Source of the DNA: Cristatella mucedo
Lineage: Eukaryota > Bryozoa > Phylactolaemata > Cristatellidae
DNA: 64,000 nt
Reading direction: 5' to 3'
Assembly: GCA_009760855.2 (NCBI GenBank)
Contig: WPIO01000002.1
Location: forward strand, 2,898,501-2,962,500
Shown: positions 10,616-20,603 of the stretch, one piece after another
Numbering within the stretch: position 1 is the stretch's first letter
Layout: each line of letters opens with the position of its first letter
Made by a program: the position numbers and the translations under genes
The notes under the pieces: generated by a model
The model's database searches: none
Told to the model about the DNA's origin: nothing
The model's input: the letters and a program-made list of their open reading frames with translations, nothing else

Positions 10616-13600
10616 CTAAACGAAATAAAAAAAAAAAAGATTTATACGTCCGTTCTAAAATACGGTTCGTGGAGATACCGACCGGATGGAGACCACAGAA
10701 GCTGCAGCTCGAGATAGAGCAGGATATGTGGAGCAGTGAGAGCAGTATGCAGGTCAAGCAGCCAACATAAGGAGCTCTTTCGGCAGCAGCACTTCCTCGT
10801 AGCCGCTACGACTTGGACCAATATGGATGCAGAGTAGCACATGCAGTGGCACATGCAGCCGACATACCAGTGGTACCAGTCTTCACACTTATCACAGCCA
10901 ATCATGGGGCTGCCGTCATCCGGATGATGACATCCAGGGCAAATCCACACTTTATTGTCGTCTGCTTCCTGGACGACATCAACCTACAGACATGCAAGCA
11001 CGGCATTGTAGACATTGCACTGACCTATGCAATCAGTCTGCATCAAACGATACTGCCACAAGCAAATTCGTCGAGACGAATGTGCGTGCAGTGCATGGAC
11101 TCCGCATCGCGGACCTATTATCCCAAAGAATGATCGTAAGTCGAGGCATTTATAAACACGAGACACAGCTAATGAATGCAAATAGCCCGTTCAGCTATCC
11201 TGCTAATAATCACAAGCAAAGGACGACCATAAGCAACAATACTAATACTAATAATAATAATACATTTGAACAGCGCCCTCAGAGAACTGAATCTCTTTCT
11301 AGGCACTTTACAAATGCTGTATAGAAAGCTTGACCGAATGATTAGTGGTAACATTTGCAATGTCATGAAGCATAACATAGATAGACGGACATGCACAGGG
11401 TGAACACACAGATATGGTTAGTAGCAGATACGATTTTACTTACCATTCAATTGCATTTCACTTTACAGCAAATGTAAAGCGCCTAGAGAGAGATTAAGTT
11501 CTCTGAGGGTGCTTTATCAGGTGAATTATTATTATTATTATGGCACAGTGTCAGCATGCAAAAGCATACAAAGGGAAAATCAAAAGGACCCATTAACCAC
11601 TGATTCTAAACGTCGTAATGACAGTTGATGTCGTGAAGTCAGTCGGGAGTGAGTTCCAGGCTTTCGGGGCATTTGAACTAAAGGCACGGTCTCCACAGGT
11701 TTCGAGGTTCCTAAGAGGTATAGCTAAACAAATTGAGACATAACAGCGGTTGTACGCTGTCTGGCCTGGTGGGGAGTAGTTCTGACAGGTAGGCTGGAGC
11801 CAGAGAAGGAAGGGACCTAAAGGTGAGTGACAGAACCTTGAAGTCGATGCACTGCTTGATTGGGGGCCAGCGCAGCTTGGCGAGGAGTGGTGCGATGTGG
11901 CTACATGCGAGACAAGCAAGCACAACCGTAGTGTTTTGCACAAACTGCAAGCGTCTAACTGCACACACACCGGTAGACCAGTGAGCAGTGAGTTACAGAA
12001 GTTGAATTGTATTATATTATATACAGCTGGTGCTACGCTGGTCTTCAAACCCTAGAAATACTCTCATGCTTAACTTTGCGAAAGGAGCTGCCGTGGCTTT
12101 CAGTTGATCAGCACATACAAAGTGGTAAAATTCTTACTCTTACCCAAAAAGCCACGGCTTAACTTCTTCGTACTTAATTAAACTGCTGCACCCGCTTAGG
12201 CCTCATCCTGCGCTCAGGTCCTCTCTCCATTTATAAAAATTAGCTGTCACAAGCATGATATCAAACTCAGAGCAAAAGCTCACGAATCCACGACCGATGA
12301 GCAGGGAGGTTATACGCAATGCTAAAACCACGGCTGTCAATTCAGAATCCAGTTTCTTAAGCCAATAACGAATTGCCAGTGCAAATTCAATCAGGCCTCT
12401 CAACAGTGACAAAGCTTGGCTATCGATTCGACGAAACAGGACTAGCCACGAAACTGCACTTGCAAAGCATTAACCTTCAGAGGCACCCGCTTTCTCTTAG
12501 GTTGCTACAGGTCGACCATAACCAGCGAGTGCGAATTCACCGACTCCACTGCATCACCACAAGCCGACGCACCATGCGGTCAGACGTGGCTGGATGGGGG
12601 GGGGGATGGCCTACATACAAGCCAAGCACAGGCTAGATGACCACGATGAGAAGACTGCAGTGCTTGCTTTGGTCACAGGCACAGTGCTGCGTGTGCACGT
12701 GTCCGGAAGCGTCACGTCACTCACGAATTCAAATGCGGCAAACGTCAACATGAAGCCGATCAACGATCTAACAAAGATGGATGAAAACGAACCAGTGCAT
12801 TCGACACAGATCCATCTTGAGTGCGAAGGTCACCAGACTGGCAGCGACCTAAGCATGACACAACCTGCCTGAGGCGAACGGCAATGGGCAGGGCCAAACG
12901 AGGCATAGATAGCCACTCTTTCTTAAAAGATCCCTCCAGTCTCCCAGCTGCCATGCTTCCCGGCAGTCCAAGCAATAAGACACGCTCTACTTTGCAAGGA
13001 GATAAAGAACGCCGTGAAAGTACTCATGGAGACGACCTATGGGGGGGGGGAGTGAAATAGCTTGGACAACGGGTAGCGTATGCCAAGCAAGTAGCCTGCT
13101 ATAAACTGCTCTCGGTTTTCCGCAGGCTTTACATGCACACGCCGGGGGAGGAGGGGGGGAGGAGGAGGAGGAGGAGGAGGAGGAGGAGGAGGAGGAGGAG
13201 GAGGAGGAGGAGGAGGAGGAGGAGGAGGAGGAGGAGGAGGAGGAGGAGGAGGAGGAGGAGGAGGAGGAGGAGGAGGAGGAGGAGGAGGCAGTGTGACCTC
13301 CACGCGACCTCTACACTACGAGTAAGGCAAGCAAGCCTACAGCATCCACGGAGGCTGCAATCAAATACCGTCTCGAACACAGGACGCGAGGAAGGTCGAC
13401 TCCCGGACACACGAACAGAGGAACGAACCGTCACCTAGCAAACGGCCAGGGTACCGCGCATTGGCTCTCACCACTTCTCTCGTTCCAGTGAACTCGGTCT
13501 CGGTGTAGATTTCGGTCGGCTTTTTTCGAGGCAGCGGTGCTGCAGCGACGGACGATGCCTGAGTGGCGGCGAGTCTGTCTGCCGACAGGCTGGCGACCGG

Positions 13601-16600
13601 CGCTGCCCCGCTGCCACCACTCTCTGCCTGAGACACGGTCGATATGGTCTTTCCGGCTATTTTGAACAACAGCTTGGGCACCGGAGCTGTCGACACGGCT
13701 GCCTCTACCACGGCAGCAAGCTCGGGCTGCAATAGAGAGAGAGAGAGAGAGAGAATGCGGCAAGAAAACAAGATGCAAAGACTGTGCTTGAACGAGCACA
13801 CAGAGAGAGATGACGACCAGGCGGCCTGATTGACGGCAGCTGCATGCATGTGCAGAATGTCGTTGCACGGTGCATACCCGCACGAGCTAAATGCTTTGTG
13901 GTGAAAGGATATGGATGCGCACGATGCCATTCAGTATTAACAACATTTTGCATAGCATTAGGCCCCGAGGGTTTGACATGCATCACGGGTTGGCAACTCG
14001 ATCCCGAAATCCAGTAGCTCAGCATGCATCCCCGGCAAAGATAATACCGGAGCAGGAGCACGAGCAGGAATTCCAGCTTGCTCGCGAGCCTACACGGCAC
14101 CCAGTTCCACTTTTGACGGAGCACAATGAGTTAGAGGGTGTGGCAAAGGGAGCTGGTGCTGGGAGGCAGCTACCCAGTTAGGGTGAGAAGCATGGAGCTC
14201 CCACCTACGATGATTGGCTGACTTGGGGTGAAGTTCATAATTCTATGATGCAAAGGTCATCCCCTGTTTCGTGGCTACACACCTATGACAATAATGACGA
14301 TGGGCTTGCCAGGCCCATGTCCTACACTGAGCTCAGCAGACGACGTCGCTTACAAGCACGTGCCACAGCAGGCTCATGGGAGCTCCGTTCGTTATCAGCC
14401 TACTATCTGTCAGGCTTCGACGATGGCTTTAACGGTCAATTTAAACTTTGACGATCGCCTTCACTGCCCGCAGCCTCAAAATCTGGCTCCTGCATCTAGC
14501 ACTCGCAGTTGCCCATAGACAGGGATTCTCGTGGAATGCGTTGATGATTCCTTAAAATACACGTGTTATGCAATGAAGAAAGCCTGCCCTTGACGGTGCC
14601 TATGATTGGTCATTAGTTCCTGACTTCTGCCGGCCGTGGCCAAGGAGTAGAACCATGCACACCTTAATCGGCCTTTCATTCACCTTGGACCGTCAGCCTT
14701 GGTGACGTATGCACTAAAGACAGAGCAAGACCGAACCAGGAACAAGAAAGAGCCGACCATACAAACCGCCTTAGGTAGTCTCTCTGCTAGTTCTGCTGTA
14801 TCAATTGGGAGTGGTAGGAACCACTGATTGGCAAATAATTGAGCACCCATCGTTTTTGCCAGGGCATCACTCACTGTAGAGCGATACAGTTATTTACACT
14901 TGTGTCCATGGGCATTCATGCATCCATAACAATATGGCTGGCTGTGTCTGTCGTAGGACTGTCAGGGTAATATTCAACTAGCAGCAGGCACAAAATATGC
15001 ATTAAATGGCAAAATGGTTCATTTGTACAGTGCAATGAGACTACCTAATCTCTATCCATGTGCTTTAGGTGTGTATGCCTCAGGGCTCGAGTCCACGACC
15101 TTGTTCGTTAAAAGTAAGCACCTTAAGCCTGGGTCACCAAACCAGGGTGGTTTAAGCTTCGTACGGTGTAATGATATTTATTAGGCTCTCATAAGTATTA
15201 ATAACAGCAACGTATAACTTCTTAGTCAGTGAGAAGTACTCCCGAATTGGTTGGCAATGACAACCTGCCCCAGCATAGATGCCATCAGCCAGATTCTTAC
15301 TGCGCGGTGTCGACTCCACTGCATTCGAAGTTGCACGAAAAGATTGTCCGCTAGGGGTAGGCAGACCTGCATTGCTTTTCAGTTGCTGGTCCAAGTCACC
15401 ATTTGATGCTAAATGAGATTTTAATAATGCGACTGATTGGTCCACTCCATGAACATGACAAAAAAGTCAAAAACTACTTTCTGACCCAATTTGCAGTATG
15501 CTTTGTGTCATTATCTTGCCGATGGACTGATCTTCCAAAAGACTGTTGGCAGAGAGAGCTCCCGCGTTCCGAAGCACATCGAGGTACAAACCCTGGTCCA
15601 CAATACCAGGGATAAGATGACGCACCAATCGGAAGCAGGCACGGAAAATAAGATCTGGTGCTAATTCCTGGTTTATGAAGTTCACACTGTGAACGTCACC
15701 CCTAACCATGTTATGCTTGTTGATATTGTGCATGTTACCGCAAACCATTTGATCAAGCATCCTTTACAGCATATGCAAAATGTCAAGAAAGAGATTTAGT
15801 TTTCTGAGGGTGCTATACACATGTTATTAACACTCTTACCGAATAGGCCATGCTTCCTCATCTAAGGCATTGTACACCAGTGCCAGCCACCGTAGAGGCG
15901 GTCTGATGAAGAATTTACAAGGGGGCAGGCATATCCCGGGAATAACTCACACTCTCTCGTGTTTGCAAATGTTCGATTATATTGTTTATGGCATTATTAT
16001 TAAATTAGAATGCGCATAATTAAAAAATGGCAGTTTTGGTTAAATTGGTTGATCTTATAGTATTTCTGTTAGTGAGGTGCTCTTAGAGCCCTGCTTGTTG
16101 GTGGCCGCAAAACGTGGAGACAATGTACTTTGCTAGGGGCTCACTTTACGGGCCACTAGCCAGCTTCTAGCAGCACGGGCCTCTGAAATACCCCCAGTCC
16201 GAGGTGGGCAATTTTAATAGCAATAATACAACTATACTTATATAGTGCCCCAGAGAACTTAATCTCTTTCTTGCCATTTTAACATATGCTCTAAGGATTG
16301 CACACGGTTAGAGATCAAATGCACAGCATCATCACGCATAAGCTCACAAAACACAATTCACATGGAATCAGCAGATTCTGTGAGGAAGAGGTGCATTTTT
16401 AGCTTTTCTTTGAATGTCAAGTCAGGGGATATCTAGACGTCAGTCGGGAGTGAGTTCCCGGCTTTGGGAACATGTGAACTATATGGCCGGTCTCCAAATC
16501 ATTTGAGGCCTAGCTAAACGATTAGTCAGAAAACCAGGTGGTACGATGTCGGGACTGATTATGAAGCAGTCCAGAAAGGTAGGCTGGAGCAAGAAAATGA

Positions 16601-19600
16601 AGGGAACTAGAAATGAAAGACAAAACCTTGAAGTCGATATGTTGCTTAATGCCAGTGCAAGTCGGTGAGAAGTGGAGTACTGTGGCAACTATGGCGTTCA
16701 CGACAGACAAGCAGGGCTCCTGTGTTTTGCACTAACTGTAATCGCCCTACTGCACAGACTAGAAAGTCTGCAAAAGTGAGTGGCAGAAGTCAGGATAAGA
16801 TGTCACAAATGCATAGACCAACTTGGATGCAGTTTCTCTGACTAAGCAGGCCCGAATTTGTTTTTGCAATGTTATGCATAGCTGAAAGTAGACAGACTTG
16901 ACCGTGGAGCTTATTCAGTCGCCTAGAGGAAGATCACCCTGGAACAGGACATTCGGATTTCGTGCAGATGCTACAGGAGTATGTCCAGTTTGAAGGTTAG
17001 GTTTTCCAATTTCTGGGTCACACTTGGTTTGCCCATAATTAGTAAGCTGGTTTTATCAGCATTCAATTTGAGCAAATTCGTTGCCATCCAAGTAAATACC
17101 CACGGGGGCATGAGTGTAGGTCGCATGTTTTGGCAAGATTTCAGACAGTAGATAACGACAATGACCGCATGCCATCTGGTGAGCCTTGGAGCTGTAGGAA
17201 TGCCCCAGTGATCAATTATAATTCCCTTCTATTCCCAATCTATCCTGTCCCGCTGGCAAATGTCCTCACCAAGAACAATTTTGGCTTTCATTTGTATGCT
17301 GGCACTCAGCTTTACATGGGCATAATCCTTCCCAGATTTGTGGTACCTGCGACTCAATTTTCTTACTGCTTTTAGTGCCAGCACTCACAATCGGATGGCA
17401 GCTACAAGGTGCTATCAAGTCAAGTGTTCAAAAGCCACGACCCTTACGCTAAGACCACGTGTCTGAGAGAAAAAGACAAGAGAGCCTAGCAAGTTTACGG
17501 AGATTCGTATAGTCACATATGGAACTACTGGAGAGAGGTAGGGAGAAGGTGGCTCACTCGTAAACCCAACTCGCACACGTGCTACGAGCTTGGCCAGAAG
17601 GGCTGAACATTGCCCTCGCCTAAGAAAGCCAATCACTAGGGGCTGTCCTGCTTCCCAGCTTAGCCTGGTGGCTGCAGTCGCCACACAGACGCAACGAACT
17701 TGCAACGAATACCCAGATGAGGATGTGATCGCTCGCTCGGCCGCCCACCAGTGCACGCACACAAGAAAAGCGCTTGCATGAGCCCTCGAAAGTTGCCAGT
17801 ACCTCGCGCTTTTGCTCGCCGTCACTACCGGCGAAAGCGGCACGCTTGTCCTTGACCTTGTGCCGATGCTCGCCGGAGTGCTGCTCGCGCTTTCTCTCGC
17901 TGTCACGGCTGTCGCCGCCGCTTCCGTCTGTACGTTGGTGGTGATGCTTATGGCGCCGCTCCTTTTCCCCCTTGCTGCGCTCCTTGTGCCCGTGCAGCTT
18001 CGCCGACGAACTAGGACTCGCCGCCGCCGCATCGTCGTCCCCGGCAGCGTGCCGCCGGTCACGATGCCTCTCCTTGTTCTTCTTCTTCTTTTTCTCTTTC
18101 TTCTCCTTCTTGTGCTTTTCCTGCAGACGAAGCGCCAGTTGAACCGACGCCACAGCTGGCTGCACGCGTGGCGGCCTCGAGCGCTTGCAGGGGCAAACTA
18201 GCTGGCGCAGACCACTGCAGCGGTCCCTTTCTTTCCGGTCCTGCACGATCGCTCAGTGCGACCGACGACAGTGGACATGGCGGGCACGGCCGAGCGCGCG
18301 CGCGACTTGAAGCGCGAGGCGCAGCCCTCAACGGGCGTGTGCGCCGCTGGCAAGGGAGCGAAGCCCGGCGGGTAGAAGAGAGCTGGCTGGAGCGCGCGAG
18401 CGAGCAGAGCGCAGCACACTCGCCTTCCTCTCGGCCACGGCCTCGCCTGGCAGCAACGCCTCCGCCAGCTGCTCATCGCCCAAGCCGACCGCCGGAAGCG
18501 TAGCGGCGAACTCATTGCCCGAGGCAAACGACGCATCCTCGAGCGACGGCGGCCGTCGCTCTCCGGCTATGGACACGCCCGAGGCCGCCTGTAGAGGTGG
18601 CGGTCCGACGCTGGCGACGTCGTGCTCAACCTCCACTTCGTGCACAACTTCGATGTCGTCGTCGACGATGTTAATAGACGGCTCATCTGCTGCCGGCTCG
18701 TGGACGACCTCCACCTCGAGAAGCTCGTGCTGAGGCTCTGGCGACGCCGCCGGCGACGATGCGAACGCCGGTGGCGGCGGCGGCTCGGGACTTCCGGCGA
18801 AAGAGTCGACGTCGGCGTGGCACTCGACCTCCTCTGGCGCCGGCTCACCCCTCGCCGCATCCCCGGAAGTGTCGGCCAGCGAGGGGGGCAGTGGCGGCGA
18901 CGGTTTAGAGCGCGCCTTGCTCTTCTTCTTTTTGCGCTTCCTGGGCCGCTCCTCCCCCGACTCGCTTCTCTTCCTCTTCCTGACCGAGTCCCTGTCATCG
19001 ACTGCAGCCTGCTGCTCACTGCCGTCGACGCCGCACTCGACCTCAATGTCATCGCCACGAGCCACCGAGTCGATGACGTCGTCGATGGTAGATCGCCCTC
19101 GGGGAGGCCGATGCGGCAACGGTGCGAACGAGGCCGTGCTCAGCGGCAGCAGGTGTGGCGGTGGCGAGGCCAGCTGCTCGTGCGACAGATTGAGCTCCTC
19201 GACGTCGACGTCGACTTCCTCCTCGTCTCGATCGCCGGCATCTTCGCCGCCACTGGAGGCACCGCCTCCGCCCCGTATGACTGCATCGAACGTGTCGTCC
19301 AGATGGCGCATAGTCGCCGCTGCTGCTGCTGCGGCTGCCGCCGAAGGCGCCCCGGTGATGCCTCGAGGCCTTCGAGAGGGGCCGCTAGCTGGACTGGCTG
19401 AGCGGCTGCTGCCGCGGCTGCTCGCGCCGGCCGACGCTGCAGCTATCGGTGGCTCATGCGCAGCGCTCACAGCGGCGTGCCGGCTGGCCGAGCGGGACGG
19501 CGCGCCAGCAGCAGCTGGTGCACTCAGCCAGTCGGTGGCAGGCTGCGCCGCTGCGGCAACCGACGTGGCCGACGAGCACTGCAGGGGCGCAGCTGTGAGG

Positions 19601-20519
19601 GCCTCGGCCAAGGCATTGTAGCCCTGGTCTCGCTTCCGCTGCTTGGCCACGGCCGCTTTCTCTCGGCGCTTCGGGTCCGAGGACGCCTTGGAAGTGGCAG
19701 CCGATGCTGCCGCTTTGCTGCCGCCGGCCTTGCTACGCTTTGCAGAGGAGCTTTTGCTGGCGGTCGCTGGCGCCGCCTGCGCCGACCGGTCCTTTTTTAC
19801 TTTCACCGGAAATGACTCGGTCAGGTCGCTGCCGGCGAGCTGTCGCGCAGCCTCGGCACCGCTTCCGCCCGAGTTCAGCACCAGCACGCTCGTCGTGACT
19901 CCGCTTATGGAGATGGGCGGAATGGACAGGGCAGGTCGGCGCTGTCTCATGATCTGCGCCATCTGCAGAGGCGGCCGCGGATCGGGTGCCTTGCTGAGCC
20001 TTTCCTCGACATCGGTGCCGTCACTGTCCAGCAACTGGCGGCACCTGGCTCGGAACTCGGAGTTGCCGAGTTCCTGCAACGGTCTGTGGTGGAGGCACGA
20101 AGAAAAGCAGGGGCCCCGGTTCGCAACGAACAGCACCACATCTGTGTAATATCACCCACGCTCGGCAGTCAGAGGTTAAACGTGCACACCAATGGCACAC
20201 AGCGAGCGCATGGCAGAGCCGAGAAGACGTAGCAGCAATTTTTTTAGGAGACTGCTTGCAGGCCGTAATGTTCGAAGTTGCCTTTTGCTGGTATCGTTGA
20301 ATGCAAGGGCTACCAGCCGCTCTCTTCGGTAGGCAAGTTGCAACAGGGCGACCTAATTCAATACACTGAGTAGGCACAGAGGCAACTGCACAAGTGGAGT
20401 GAAATAAGAATAAATGGTGCAGATTCTCTAGCTGTAAGCATCACTTAAAAAAGAAAGTTTAGACCTCTATGAAACACACAGGCTCACGATCGCACGCACG
20501 CACGCATGCATGCGCACAC

Positions 20520-20603
<84 letters not shown>

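Noticed and set aside
13037-13438. Poly-Pro, poly-Leu and poly-Arg ORFs
   Set aside because: All are translations of the (GGA)n tract.
18622-19621. Plus-strand ORFs of 250-260 codons
   Set aside because: Antisense of TAF3 exon 3; low-complexity composition only.
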